64,000 bases of DNA from Papio anubis. Taxonomy: Eukaryota; Chordata; Mammalia; Primates; Cercopithecidae. This document shows positions 1 to 11,715 of the stretch, piece by piece. The number at the start of each line of letters is the position of its first letter. Positions within the stretch are counted from its first letter, which is position 1. The notes under the pieces are model-generated. The model was given only the letters and a program-made list of their open reading frames with translations. It did not search any database and was not told the origin of the DNA. The position numbers were made by a program, and so were the translations under genes. The stretch covers positions 2,098,538 to 2,162,537 of the forward strand of contig NC_044981.1 in NCBI RefSeq assembly GCF_008728515.1, read 5' to 3'.

Positions 1-70
1 AGCTGAGATGGCTCCACTGCTTTTCAGCCTGGGCAAAAGAGCCAGACCTTGTCTCAAAAAAAAAAAAAAA
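1..70 (+). mobile_element. Alu 3' end (truncated by window edge)
   Basis: The last part of an Alu right arm (ccactgc...cagcctgggc...gtctc) followed by an A-tail. The rest lies before the window. Confidence 0.85.
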
Positions 71-1558
71 GCCTAAGGAATTTGCTCAGCATGCCAAAGG
101 AAGCGGTTAAAAATGAAATCTGAAACAACCAACAAACGAATGCTTACCAAGCACCTTTTATGGTGCTCAACATCAAATGGGTACCAGGAAGGATGAAGTA
201 CTATAAAGTAACTCCAAATTCTTCCAGACAGCCCTGGTTTCCAACATTCAGTTGCACTCTAGATCATTTATATATGAGATAATGTGTGTCCTACCTTGGA
301 GTCAAGAAAAAAAAAATGGTCACCACAGTTTGAAGACATGATCCCTATCCCCAAGAAGTTCATATTTCGGTTCTGAGCAAATGAAATCAGATAAATGAAA
401 TTGCTTTTCATTTCAGAATCTGAACAAATGAAATTTGTTTAATAGTATTCAATAGGTGGTTCCCAAATGTACTCTATGGACTAATGCCAATCCATGACAC
501 ATTTTTAACCCGTTCTTCAGCAAAATGAAAAAAACAGAAATGAGAAAAAGTAGTTCACATAGCCAAAAGTATGTAATTTGGTGAGTGTTCTTTATTCTGG
601 GAGCATGTTCTTCTTACATTTTGGTGTGTAAAACTTTTTTTTTTAATTACTGTGACAGCAGATAGCAATTTGTTATTCCTAAGATTTTTACTTTCAAAAT
701 AACCTAGCCACCATATAACAATCTCAAGTTTTTACCAGTCTATGTAAAATCCAAAACTCCATGAGCTACTGACATTCAGGATTTTTACTCATTCATTCTC
801 CTAGACCCCAAAACGGGGTACAACAGGAAACACCTTATCAATTCCTGATGCCACTTTTGAAACGTCAAACCGTAACAATCTTTGTTTCTCAGCACTTACC
901 ACCCATGAAATTTACTTACACTCTAATCAAAATCACCACCTCACTGGTGTGATCAACCACTCACATCCACTTCCATGTTTCTTAGAGGACTTCAAAACTG
1001 GTTTCTCATCTCTCTGTCCACCATCATACACATCATCACTTTCTATCACTGTTCAGGTGGGAAGCCACAGAAACCAATCTGCAGCTAATTGAATCAGAAA
1101 TCTATGAAAGCTACAGTGCAGACTGAAGAAGATGACTGAGAGGCTTCATAACGAGGAACAGCACCCAAAATCACACTGCGGGACAGCTCCCGGAGAACAG
1201 AACTGCAGTGACAGAGACGGCACTGCTGCAGCTGCAGCACCAGCGCCACTGCAGGACTGGATGCTCATGCCCATCTCAGGCCTCCAGATGCCCGAGACCT
1301 TCTCCCCTTCAGCTTCTTCCATAACCACACTACTCCTTTCCTCCATCGGCTTCTCCTCTGACTGCATAGAAGCCCATTTCCCCTCCATCACGAAAAAAAA
1401 ACCTTTCCCAGATCTAAGCAAAAGGGAAAAACATGCAAGACAGAATGTAAATTTGTGCTGCCAGGGGCTGGGAAAGGAGGGGATGGGGAGTGACTGATCA
1501 TGGGAATGGGCTTTCCTTTTTAAAAGGAGTGATGAAAAAGTATTCGGGAACGATAGCG
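71..1558. other. intronic sequence, no recognised repeat
   Basis: AT-rich unique sequence. Around 1040-1560 it becomes more balanced in composition, and a 141-codon minus-strand frame (1571-1146) and a 121-codon plus-strand frame overlap there. Neither shows a recognisable domain, and both include low-complexity Ala runs from a gctgcagctgcagc tract, so I do not call a gene. Confidence 0.5.
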
Positions 1559-1626
1559 GTAAAGACGGCACAACCTTGTAAATGTACTAAATGTAAAGAC
1601 GGCACAACCTTGTAAATGTACTAAAT
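1559..1626. repeat. perfect 34-bp tandem duplication
   Basis: Two identical 34-bp units (1559-1592 and 1593-1626, each starting gtaaagacggcacaacc) lie head to tail without a mismatch, followed by the gt of a third unit. Confidence 0.95.
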
Positions 1627-1890
1627 GTCAGTAATGATAAATTGTATGTTATGTGTTACCACCAAAACAACAAAAATGTCTCTGGCCTCCCTCAGATTCC
1701 ACATTACTCAGTACTTTTGTTCTCTCTCCTCTCCCCTCCCTCCCTAGCTTCCTTCTCTTCCAAACCTGAAATGCAAACATTTTCCTCCTTCTCACTCTCA
1801 TCTTTCTGTCTCCATATTCTCTCATTTGGAGATATCACCTATGACCAGTAGCAATTCCACTATCCACCCTAAGGAAGAGAGCTCTACAGC
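1627..1890. other. pyrimidine-rich intronic sequence
   Basis: CT-rich stretch (about 1720-1830) with no recognised element. Confidence 0.4.
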
Positions 1891-2053
1891 AAATCTTCGA
1901 AAACTCCTTCAGTGAAGAGCCAGATAGTAAACATTTCAGGCTTTCAAAGCCACACAGTCTCTGTTGCAGCTATTTAACTCTATGTGGAAGCAGCCAGAAA
2001 CAATAAGTAAACAGATGTTCTGTGCTCTAACAAATCTTTATTTACAAAAACAG
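1891..2053 (+). mobile_element. hAT-Charlie-type MER DNA transposon, 5' part
   Basis: Carries the gagccagatagtaaac...tttatttacaaaaacag pattern of a short non-autonomous Charlie-type MER element. An Alu at 2054 interrupts it, and the remainder resumes at 2365. I am sure of the type but not of the exact MER number. Confidence 0.75.
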
Positions 2054-2364
2054 GGCCAGCCATGGTAGCTCACGCCTGTAATCCCAACACTTTGAGAGGC
2101 AAAGGTGGGCAGATCAGGCAGATCACTTGAGGTCAGGAGTTCTAGACCAGCCTGGCCAACATGGAGAAACCCCAATTCTACTAAAAATACAAAAATTAGC
2201 CAGGCGTGGTGGCAGGTGCCTATAGTCCCAGCTACCCAGGAGGCTGAGGGATGAGAATCTCGTGAACCCGGGGCAGGGCAGAAGTTACAGTGGGCAGAGA
2301 TCGCACCACTGCACTCCAACCTGGGCAACAGAGGGAGACTCCGTCTCGAAAAACAAAAACAAAA
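2054..2364 (+). mobile_element. Alu inserted in MER element
   Basis: Complete dimeric Alu from ggccagccatgg to an A-rich tail, sitting inside the DNA transposon. Confidence 0.93.
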
Positions 2365-2416
2365 CCAGGAGGCAGGTGGACTTGATCCAAGGGAAAGTTT
2401 GTCGATCCTGCTCTAA
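2365..2416 (+). mobile_element. hAT-Charlie-type MER DNA transposon, 3' part
   Basis: The aggaggcaggtgg...gtttgtcgatcctgctct segment matches the expected 3' end of the element broken at 2053. Confidence 0.7.
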
Positions 2417-2504
2417 AGTATGATACACTGCACATCTACATTCCCATTACTTCTTATATGCAGTAGATTTCCTCCAGGATTTCTGAGGAGGTATGAACTC
2501 CAGA

Positions 2505-2612
2505 TGTCATTCAACAAATATCTATTGAGAGCCCACCATATTCCAGACACTGCACGAGGGATACAGCAGTAAAATACAGTCTTGTCCTTACGGATTTACA
2601 CAAACCGAATGT
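2505..2612 (-). mobile_element. L2 fragment
   Basis: Contains the degenerate ttcaacaaatatctattgag...ccagacactg...gatacagcagt pattern of the L2 3' end in antisense. Confidence 0.65.
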
Positions 2613-2883
2613 CAATGGGACCAACCATAAAAATAAACACAACAAACAAAACAAAAATCCTTACTTCTCCTGACTTCCCCAATCCAACAATCCAATCAGT
2701 AGCTAAGTCCTTTTATTCTCCTCTCACAGCTTTCTTATTCCTTCCTATCCATCATATATGAGGCTTCACCAAGAACAAGCATTCCTTGTGTACAAAAAGC
2801 AGACTCTCTTAAATAAAATATGCAGATTTCTAGATATTTCAATGATAACATCAAAACTCATGAAAATCAAAACAAGATCCTAC

Positions 2884-3139
2884 TGGGAGGCTGAGGCGGG
2901 CGGATCACCTGAGACCAGGAGTTCGAGACCAGCCTGGCCAACATGGTGAAACCCCGTCTCTACTAAAACTACAAAAAATTACCTGGGCATAGTAGCGGGC
3001 GCCTGTAATCCCAGCTACTTGGGAGGCTAAAGCAGGAGAACCACTTGAACCCGGTAGGCAGAGGCTGCAGTGAGCTGAGATCGCACCACTGCACTCCAGC
3101 CTGGGCAAGAGCAAAACTCCATGTCAAAAAAAAAAAAGA
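2884..3139 (+). mobile_element. Alu, 5' truncated
   Basis: Starts within the left arm (tgggaggctgaggcgggcgg) and runs to an A-tail at about 3139. Confidence 0.92.
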
Positions 3140-3372
3140 TCCTAGCAAACTTACAAGAAGATTTGAAACGACATACATTTCCTGATCTCGAGGGCAGGCC
3201 CTATTAGCATATGGTAGACACTAGAGAAACATACTCAAAAATGATAGAAGTAATCTCTAAATGAAGGTATGAGAGTTTACATCAGGTACAATTATAAAGC
3301 AAAAAAAGAGAAAGCACTGAAATTAATGCAAGAAGTTTACAGTCACTCAGTGAGTAAATTAAAAACGAGTGA

Positions 3373-3648
3373 TGACCTGTAATCCCAGCACTTTGGGAGG
3401 CCAAGGCCGACAGATCACCGGAGGTCTGGAGTTCCAGACCAGCCTGACCAACATGGAGAAACCCCGTCTCTACCAAAAATACAAAATTAGCCTGGCGTGG
3501 TGGCGCATGCCTGTAATCCCAGCTACTCTGGAGGCTGAGGCAGGAGAAAAGCTTGAACCCAGGAGGCGGAGGTTGCTGTGAGCCGAGATCGCGCCATTGC
3601 ACTCCAGTCTGGGCAACAAGAGCGAAGCTCCGTCTCAAAAAAAAAAAG
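3373..3648 (+). mobile_element. Alu, slightly 5' truncated
   Basis: Begins at cctgtaatcccagcac, contains both arms, and ends in an A-tail. Confidence 0.93.
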
Positions 3649-4034
3649 GTGCTGATATGTGTACTATACAAAGGGACCAGATAAGGAAGGGAAGGTTTCA
3701 GCCAATGGAGTTAGAATCATCCCCTTAGGGGTGATGATGAGGAAGCAGGCATATTCTTCTTCAGGGCTGGAAAAATGTCCTTCTGAGCTAGAGTTCTTCA
3801 GGCCAACTGAGACTAATCTATCAGATTAAACTTACTAAAAGTTTCAACAAAGCCAAACCTACTGTACTTCCCATGCCTATACATACAGGGAAATATAAAA
3901 TGCCTCCCCCAGGGACAATGCCCATTCATTCATTCCATACTAAGCACCCAAATCCAGGTCTTATCATTCTGTTCTTCAAGCAAAAAGAAAACAAATGCAA
4001 AGCTGGAGCTCCCCATAGACTGCATGGAGAAATA
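3649..4034. other. intronic sequence, nothing recognised
   Basis: No repeat or coding signal was recognised. Confidence 0.4.
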
Positions 4035-4047
4035 AGAGGAAAACTGG

Positions 4048-4350
4048 GGCCAGGCATAGCGGCTCAAACCTGTAATACTAGCACTTGGAGAGGCTGAGAT
4101 GGTAGAATTGCTTGAGCCTAGGAGTTTGAAACCAGCCTGAGCAGCACTGCAAGACCCCACCTTAACAACAACAATAAAAAAACACACATACACAAAAACT
4201 AGCCAGGCGTAGTGGTGCCCATCTGTTATCCCAGCTTCTCGGGAGGCTGAGGCCAAAAGATCACTTGAGCGCACGAGGTTGAGGCTCCAGTGATCTGTGT
4301 TTGCACCCCTGCACTCCAGCCTGGGCAAGACCCTGTCTCAAAGAAAAAAA
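4048..4350 (+). mobile_element. Alu (old, J-like) with perfect target-site duplication
   Basis: Diverged dimeric Alu. The 13-bp duplication agaggaaaactgg flanks it exactly (4035-4047 and 4351-4363). Confidence 0.93.
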
Positions 4351-4363
4351 AGAGGAAAACTGG

Positions 4364-6006
4364 TCTGTGTTGTCAATCTGGTAAGTTTCAGGAACAACAC
4401 AAACAGTGTTGGGAGCCAGTTCTCCATGGGTCTTTCCAGTTTCTGCATGTCTTATGAGCAGGTTGCACTGACAGCTTTTATCGGCTACTATCTTTCCTGT
4501 ACAGGACATCTGTAGATAGTATTTTAAGATAGCAATAGTGTTTCTCTCTGGAGCAGAAGGAAGATTTGTTTGCTATGGAGAATAATAAAAATAATGTCTC
4601 CCTCAAAGCAAAAGCTGGGTAGGTTTATTAGTTCCCTTACAAAAAATTGGGGTTTCCCAATCTCAGATTTCCTCAACCGTGGTGCATACCCGCTGCATGG
4701 ACAACATCCACCTAGACCCACCCAGCCACCGTGTTGCCCACATGGTCTTTGGGGGGCAAGAAAATACTATAAAAACAGAGCTGTCACAAACATGAAGTTC
4801 ATACTGCCTGCTGACCCAGGAGTACTGTGTCTTCTGCCATCATCCGTGGAATTTTAGGAAGCTAACTTGTTAGCCTGCAAGTAAGGTAAAATCTCAGGCC
4901 TCCCACAACTCTTGACAAACCCACTGTCTTTCTCCTTGACTGGGTTTACTCCAACAGGCGTATACGCCACACTTGCATTCTGACCTGCAGGTCTCTTGCA
5001 ATAAAGCTTCCATTTTGAAGGATTCCACTCTAAACTACAATAAACATGTTTATCAACATTGATCACCAAAAAATACTACTAGTGTCTGCACATACCTGCA
5101 AAATTCCAATTCATCATTTTTACAGATGTAAAAATATAGTTTGAATAAAGCAACATTAAAAACCCAACTTCTTTTGTGAAAAGTTATAGAAATACAGCAC
5201 CCTTCTAAGAAACATAGAAAAATCATGTTTTGATTTTAAAAGATTTCTAAAAGTGCCAATTAGAGGCTTTTTCACTCAGCATTAAGGAACATATTTCTGT
5301 TAAACATGATCAAGCAATTCATTTCACATTATAATCAAACCCAGTGCTCAAGCATAATATATATATAATACAACCAAGCTTTGGTGGTTCATTTTCCCAA
5401 GTGTAATCAGTCGGTATAAAGAAATACTTTCTATAAATCCCTAGTAAATACCTTTATTTTATCACTCTTAAGTTTAAAATAACTTAGCATGAAGATCTGA
5501 GAAAGGATTCCCCTAAAATTACATGTGGTAAATTGTTTAAAAGGCACAGTATGAAGAGTCTGAAACAAATGAGGTAAATACTCTTCAGCCAAGAACATCA
5601 CTGCATATAAAATCATCTAACCTCAAGTCTATGTCACTCAGTTTTACATAAGTAAATGCCAAAATAATATCCTGGAAAGCTGAGTCATTTCAATGAGTAA
5701 ATTTATATAAACAATTGGGTTACTACTTATGGTAAGTCACAAGATTTTGGCAGGAAAATTGCTTATTGGCTTGCCAAAGACTGGGTTTGGCACACTGGTG
5801 CCCCACTGCCAAGAACATTACTGATAATCAGCCTTCTATCCTATAGGATTACCTTTCAGACATGTTTTACTCATTCATTTCCTATGTATTAAGCTTATAT
5901 AGGAATGGTTAGTGCAACTGAGCACCTTACTTCTGGAAGTGCGGGATTCCCAAAATTCCTCAAGAAAGGAAGAAAAGCATGAGAAATTGTAAACTGGAAG
6001 TATCTC
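4364..6006. other. AT-rich intronic sequence, no repeat recognised
   Basis: About 1.6 kb with no Alu, L1 or LTR that I can identify and no convincing ORF. This is one of the longest repeat-free stretches of the intron and is a reasonable place to look for conserved non-coding elements. Confidence 0.45.
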
Positions 6007-6308
6007 TTTTTTTTTGGTTTTTTTTTGAGACAAAGTCTAGCTCTGTCACCCAGGCTGGAGTACAGTGGTACAATCTCGGCTCACTGCAAGCTCTGCCTCC
6101 CAGGTTCAAGAGATTCTCCCACCTCAGCATCCCGAGTACCTGAGATTTCAGGCACCCACCACCATGCCCGGCTAATTTTTGTATTTTTAGTAGAGATGGG
6201 GTTTCTCCACATTGGCCAAGGTGGTCTTGAACTCCCGGCCTCAGGTGATCCGCCCACCTTGGCCTCCCAAAGTGTTGGGATTACAAGCATGAGCCACCGC
6301 GCCCCACC
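6007..6308 (-). mobile_element. Alu
   Basis: Antisense Alu from a T-run through gagacaaagtctagctctg to ccaccgcgcccc. Confidence 0.94.
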
Positions 6309-6592
6309 TGGAAGTATCTTTAACAAGGTTTTGGCATTAGGAAATGCAAACAATCAACAAATAAATAAAGGAGAAAGAAAGGAGAAAACTGAAGTACACT
6401 AAGAATAGCCTGGTAAACTGAAGGGAAAGGGTTAGTTTTCTTGCCTTGTAAACAAGAGCTACAGAAAGTTCTGGGAGACAGGGAAGAAGACTGGCTAAAG
6501 GTACAGCATAGCAGCATGGCCACCTTTAGGACTTGCCCACTCCACAGCAGCCACCTCTGACCACATTGCCCAAGTCATTTTTAAGACAAAGA

Positions 6593-6866
6593 AGCCAAAT
6601 GCAGTGGCTCACACCTGTATTATCAGCACTTGGGAGGCCAAGGCCAGATGATCGCTTGGGGCCAGGAGTTCAAGACTAGCCTGGTCAGCTGGTGAGATCC
6701 TGTCTCTACAAAAAAAAAAAAAAAAGTAAAAAATTAGCCAGGCTTGGTGGCACAAGCCTCTAGTCTCAGCTACCAGGGAGGCTGAGGTGGGAGGATCACC
6801 TGAGCCCAGGAGTTCAGGGCTGCAGTGAGCTATGATTGCACCACTGCACTTCGAACTCCAGAGGAA
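6593..6866 (+). mobile_element. Alu (old, J-like)
   Basis: Diverged dimeric Alu with a mid A-run at 6711-6725. The 3' end is lost just after ccactgcac. Confidence 0.9.
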
Positions 6867-7149
6867 CAAAATAATTCACTGTCTTGCCCGAGAAAACTGA
6901 TTTTCCTGCCCAGTGACTGCATTTCTGGCCATAATATTACCATCCAACCTGTTGCCAAAATATGTTTGCATCTTTGATCTCATTATCCTTATATTACAGG
7001 AGCTGGTGCTTCTGCTTCCATCCTTTTACTATTCTCATTCATCCTACATACCCCTAACTGCATTCCCAAGCACTTCTCCATCCTTCCCTCATTCCTTCCA
7101 TTGTGAGAACTTATACATACTAAATAAGAATTATCACTTCATAAACAAT

Positions 7150-7265
7150 ATATGCCAGGAACAGTGGTAGGCCTTATTATAATATAATCATCATTTTTAA
7201 TCCACACATAAATTTGTGATGTGGACATAATTAACTCCATTTTTCTACCCAAGAAAAACCCAAGA
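7150..7265 (-). mobile_element. MIR fragment
   Basis: Degenerate tatgccaggaacagtgg...ttaatccacacataaatttgtgatgtgga...ccatttttctac pattern of an antisense MIR. Confidence 0.5.
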
Positions 7266-7284
7266 ATTTAAAACTCCTTCCTCT

Positions 7285-7392
7285 ATCCTAATTTCCCTGC
7301 TTTGATCATTACACATTACATGCATGTACCAAAATATCACACATAACCCGCAAATATGTACAATTATTATGTACCAGTTAAAAAAAAAAAAA
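7285..7392 (+). mobile_element. L1 3'-end fragment
   Basis: The sequence tgatcattacacatta...aatatgtacaattattatg followed by an A-run resembles an older L1 3' terminus. Confidence 0.5.
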
Positions 7393-7581
7393 TCGTTCCT
7401 CACCAAAAAGTCACTTCATTCATTTGATATGTCCTACAAAGATGGACAGCTCTAATTTTTCACTCTATCTTACAAATTCTGACAACATACAACTCATATG
7501 AATTTCTTCTTAGTTTACAAACTTAATTTCAAATTCAGTAAAATTAGTAGTTCACTGGTTTCATTTTTAAAAAATTATCCT

Positions 7582-7883
7582 GGCCGGGCATGGTGGTTCA
7601 CGCCTACAATCCCAGCATTTTGGGAGGCCGAGGTGGGCGGATGACTTGAGGCCAAGAGTTCAAGACCAGCCTGGTCAACATGGTGAAAACCCAACTCTAC
7701 TAAAAATACAAAAATTAGCTGGGCATGGTAGCGCACGCCTGTAATCCCAGCTACCCGGGACGCTGAGGCACAAGAATCACTTGAACCCGGTACATGGAGA
7801 TTGCAGTGAGTGAGATCATACAACCATTGCACTCCAGCCTAGGCAACAGAGTAAGACTCTGTCTCAAAAAAAAAAAAAAAAAA
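7582..7883 (+). mobile_element. Alu
   Basis: Complete dimeric Alu from ggccgggcatgg to a long A-tail. Confidence 0.95.
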
Positions 7884-8236
7884 ATCCAGTTGGTTTTATG
7901 TCTAAAACTGTAATTAAATTACTGCACTGCTTAAATATAAAGATAGTTGTATAATTTCTCTATAGTACACATAATCAATCATAAGTCAGCATGTAATCCG
8001 AACAAGACACTACTGTAGACTAGCAGCAGACCTTAGATCCCTGAGAATAACCAGGTAACCCTTTCACTTGACAAGTTAAGAAAAACCTCTAAAAATGTAA
8101 GGCTATACAATTAATTGGTATCAAAACCCAACCTCTGATTCCCAGTCCAGAGCTCTTTCAATTAATCACATGTAACAGTCTTTGATTAAGCAGGGCAGTA
8201 CTCAAGACAACTCTCTCACCTCCAATAATGCCAGAC
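7884..8236. other. intronic sequence, nothing recognised
   Basis: About 350 bp of AT-rich unique sequence. Confidence 0.4.
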
Positions 8237-8556
8237 TTTTTTTTCTTTTTCTTTTTTTTTTTTTGAGATAGTCTCGCTCTGTCGCCCAAGCTGGAGAGCA
8301 GTGGCAGGATCTCAGCTCACTGCAAGCTCTGCCTCCCGGGTTCATGCCATTCTCCTGCCTCAGCCTCCCAAGTAGATGGGACTACAGGCACCCGCCCACA
8401 CGCCTGGCTAATTTTTTGTACTTTTAGTAGAGACGGGGTTTCACCATGTTAGCCAGGATGGTATCGATCTCCTGACCTCGTGATCGGGAGATTTGGGAGG
8501 CCCGCCTCGGCCTCCCAAAGTGCTGGGACCACAGGCGTGAGCCACCACGCCCAGCC
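8237..8556 (-). mobile_element. Alu with internal hairpin insertion
   Basis: Antisense Alu. At 8485-8502, where the Alu consensus reads straight through cgtgatccgcccgcc, there is extra sequence containing the sense-strand motif tttgggaggcc. This forms a perfect 11-bp inverted repeat with the normal ggcctcccaaa at 8509-8519. Confidence 0.94.
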
Positions 8557-8924
8557 CAATAATGCCAAACCTTTTATCCCAGGACTGCAAATCCCAGCAA
8601 GGAAGATTTAGAGTGGAAGTCACTGCCTACAATCCTCTTATATGAGAAGATAAGACCAGCTCCCAGATCTGCTTTGCACAGTCTTGAAAGACTCACTAAA
8701 CATTAAATCTGTTGGCCTCCCAGTACCTTATAGCCTTGTGGTTGATTCTAAATACTACAGAACTTTCTGCTTGTAGATAATAGATTCCCCATGCAAAGCA
8801 AGGCTAAATAGTAATACCTCCCACTTTTTCCTGAAAGTCAAGAAATGTTTCATTATTCTGTTAACACTGTGGAGCGAAGGTCTATTCCAGTAACGAGGCA
8901 AAGGCCACTACTATGTGCAGATTT
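8557..8924. other. intronic sequence, nothing recognised
   Basis: Unique sequence between an Alu and a weak MIR match. Confidence 0.4.
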
Positions 8925-9025
8925 ACTTCCTATTTGATAAGAATTACTCTTCCAACCTGGCAGAAAAGATAAGTGACTTACCCAAAGCCACTGCAGTTCA
9001 GAAAGGGCTAAGCAGTAATTCAAAC
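8925..9025 (-). mobile_element. MIR fragment
   Basis: The aagtgacttacccaaagccactgcagttcag pattern resembles the antisense MIR core. It is cut by an Alu fragment. Confidence 0.45.
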
Positions 9026-9172
9026 ACCTGTTATCCCAGCTACTCGGGAGGCTAAGGCACGAGAATCACTTGAACCTGGAAGGTAGAGGATGCAGTAGAG
9101 ATTGCACCACTGTGCTCCAACCTGGACAACAGAGTAAGACTCTGTCTCCAAAAAAAACAAAAAACAAAAAAA
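9026..9172 (+). mobile_element. Alu right-arm fragment
   Basis: Contains only the right arm (atcccagctactcgggaggc...gtctcc) and an A-rich tail into which the next Alu has inserted. Confidence 0.9.
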
Positions 9173-9463
9173 GGCCAGGCACAGTGGCTCATATAATCCC
9201 AGCACTTTGGGAGGCCGAGGCAGGCCGATCACGAGATCAGGAGATCGAGAGCATCCTGGCTAACATGGTGAAACCCCGTCTCTACTAAAAAATACCAAAA
9301 ATTAGCCAGGCGAGGTGGCGGGCGCCTGTAGTCCCAGCTACTCAGGAGGCTGAGGCAGGAGAATGGCGTGAACCCTGGAGGAGGAGCTTGCAGTGAGCCG
9401 AGATCGCGCCACTGCACTCCAGCCTGGGACACAGAGCGAGACTCCCTCTCAAAAAAAAAAAAG
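9173..9463 (+). mobile_element. AluY-like element inserted in the tail of another Alu
   Basis: Complete dimeric Alu with Y-like features (gcgaggtggcgggcgcc, aggagatcgagagc), starting directly in the A-rich tail of the preceding Alu fragment. Confidence 0.93.
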
Positions 9464-9527
9464 GAAACCACCTCATAGAAGCTCTCTGTTGCTTCCACAA
9501 ATATACTTTGAACAAAATTTAATGCAC

Positions 9528-9590
9528 TTCGAACAGTACCTGTCACAAACTAAATGCTCAATACACGTTAATTATTTTAATCTACCGTAA
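9528..9590 (+). mobile_element. MIR 3' fragment
   Basis: The pattern acagtacctgtcac...taaatgctcaatac...gttaattatt matches the MIR 3' region. Confidence 0.5.
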
Positions 9591-10286
9591 TTATTAACTA
9601 TCGCCGTCATCATACCACTAGACTATCGATGTCGTTGAGGAAGGTGGTAATTCAGTCTGCTGCATGTGCTGGTCAAAGTGCATTACTTGTAATTACTTGT
9701 AGAACTGGCAGAGAAGAGGGAAACAGATCAAAAAAATTTCTCAAATCTACAACCTGGACATGTGGTAGTGACATTTTTCAGGAAAGAAATCCAGTGGTGC
9801 TGGAGAGCAATCACTTGCTAAAGAGGTTAGCATGGATAAAAGGGAGCCAGGTGCTAATAGTCAGAACAATGGGAAAAGACCCTGAAGGCATCTCAGACAT
9901 CTTTGAGGCTGCCTCTCCCATCAGAGGCCCAGAGACCTAGGAGGACAGCATGGTTTGGGGAGACAGGCCCAGGGCACAGCTGGCCTGGAACACCTCAAGG
10001 AGTCCTGGAACGTCCTGCATGCTGCTCCAACACCCAGCCGCTGCAGTCACAGAATGTCTACCTAATGACTGTACAACCATTGTATCTTGGAAAAAAATAA
10101 TTCGTTTTCGGTTTTACAGGCTCATAGCTCGAAGGAACTTGCTTTGATTCTCAGACTTTGAACCTCGAAGTTGATGCTGGAACAAGTTAAGAATTTTAGG
10201 GACTACTGGAATTGTATTTTGCATGTGAGAAGGATGATTGTCTTTTGCATGTGAGAAGGATGAGAGCTAGGTGGTCAGGGGTGGAA
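9591..10286. other. intronic sequence, nothing recognised
   Basis: About 700 bp of mixed composition. A direct repeat ttgcatgtgagaaggatga occurs twice at about 10221-10263, with slight differences. There is a 103-codon plus-strand frame at 9629-9940 with no recognisable domain. Confidence 0.4.
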
Positions 10287-10698
10287 TGCCATGGTTTGGA
10301 TGTCTGACCCCTCCAAATCTCACGCTGAAATTTAATCCCCAGTGTTGGAGGTGGGGACTAATAGGAGGTGTTTTTTTCATGGAAGCAGATCCCTCATGAA
10401 GGCTTGGTGCCATCCTCACAGTAATGAGTGACTCCTCACTCTACTAGTTCCCACTAAAGCTGGTTGCTAAAAAGAGCCTGGCACACCACAGCCCACCCCA
10501 CCTCTTGCTTCCTCTCTCACCATGTAATCTCTGCATACACCAGCTCCATGAGTGGAAGCCTAAATCTTTCAGCAGAAGCAGATGCTGGTGCCATGCTTCT
10601 TGTACAGCCTTCAGAACCATGAGCCAAATAAACCTCTTTTCTTTATAAATTACCCAGCCTCAGGTATTCCTTTATAGCAACACAAATGGATGAAGACA
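10287..10698 (+). mobile_element. solo LTR, MaLR (MST-type)
   Basis: Runs from tgccatggtttggatgtc to a 3' end with ccaaataaacctctttt and ggatgaagaca. Length (about 412 bp) and landmarks fit an ERVL-MaLR MST LTR. No internal sequence is present, so it is a solo LTR. I could not find convincing target-site duplications. Confidence 0.88.
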
Positions 10699-11511
10699 AC
10701 TTTCATATCTTTATATCTGTAGCAGCATCTGTAACAAGCCTTGGACACAGCAGACAAGCAGTGAAGATGTGTTCTGCTAGCGGAAAAAGTAAGTCAACAT
10801 TTTTGAAACCCCACTAGACGAAGGCATATGGGAGGCAATAGGCTGCAAATGAGATTTCTATCTTAAAGTAGTTTATAATCTCAAGACCACAGATATGTAA
10901 ATTACTTATACAATCAACAGGGACTGCATACATGTAAATACAAAGGAAGTTCCTGGAATGGTTGCATTTGTCAGGATTAGGCTGAGAACACTGAGGCTCA
11001 AGTTAAAAGGAGTAAGAATTGTGAGGCCATTCAGCCACAAATAATTACTCCAAAGAGGTACAAAGCAACAGTATTCAAAGAATAGCAAGAACATCTCCAA
11101 GAGTGCAGTAAAGAACAGCATCATTAGCCAATGGGGGTGAGCTTTTAAGAGTGGCTGGCAGAGGGCCTGGAGACAGCAATGCAAAGCCAGAGCCTGAGCT
11201 TCTTTAAAGCCTATTCAGTAAGGTTCCCACTTTGGGAAGGAGTGTGTCAAGAATAGATGGGAGGGGAAGGCTAGAATAAGAAGCCTGACAATACATACTA
11301 GAGATACACGGCAGACAGGACATCCTGGCTGTCCGCACTATTCTCAAGCGGGAATTTGGGACAACCCATTTAAGAGCCCATCTTGGCACAAATGCCATGA
11401 TAGCCCTGAGTGCCAGAGCAGCGGCACTTGAATCTGAAACCTCTTCTTAGAGTAAGACTATTTATTTCTCTCTGTCTCATAAGGCTTACCACAGTCTATA
11501 CAGCAAAATGA
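10699..11511. other. intronic sequence, nothing recognised
   Basis: About 800 bp. Short frames exist on the minus strand (11184-10906 and 11398-11204) without recognisable protein features. Confidence 0.4.
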
Positions 11512-11704
11512 CTTAGAGCAATTGCTGAGATCTAGGTTCAGATCTCAGTTCTGACACTCATTAGATGTACGGCCTCAGGGAACATACTTAACCTTACTTA
11601 GCCAGGAATAAAATGGGGACAATTATTATACCCGCCCCTTAGGTAGGGATATACAAAATGCTGAGCAGAGTGAATAGCCCAGTAAGTTCTCAGCCAGTAT
11701 TATT
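11512..11704 (+). mobile_element. MIR
   Basis: A long, fairly complete MIR: gagatctaggttcagatctc, then a cttaaccttacttag core, aaaatggggacaattatta and an end near cagtattatta. A young Alu has inserted at its 3' end. Confidence 0.85.
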
Positions 11705-11715
11705 AAGAAAATGTA

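Noticed and set aside
1061..1126. Short open stretch reading EATETNLQLIESEIYESYSAD then stop, with an acceptor-like site before it
   Set aside because: Only about 22 codons, no recognisable protein and no continuing exon; the frame opens by chance through AT-rich sequence.
1146..1571. 141-codon minus-strand ORF
   Set aside because: No domain, an Ala run from a simple repeat, and overlapping an opposite-strand ORF of similar size; likely chance, though a decayed retrocopy is not excluded.
3282..3671. Alu-derived ORFs with SPGLECSGAISAHC-like peptides throughout the window
   Set aside because: These are standard antisense-Alu translations, not genes.
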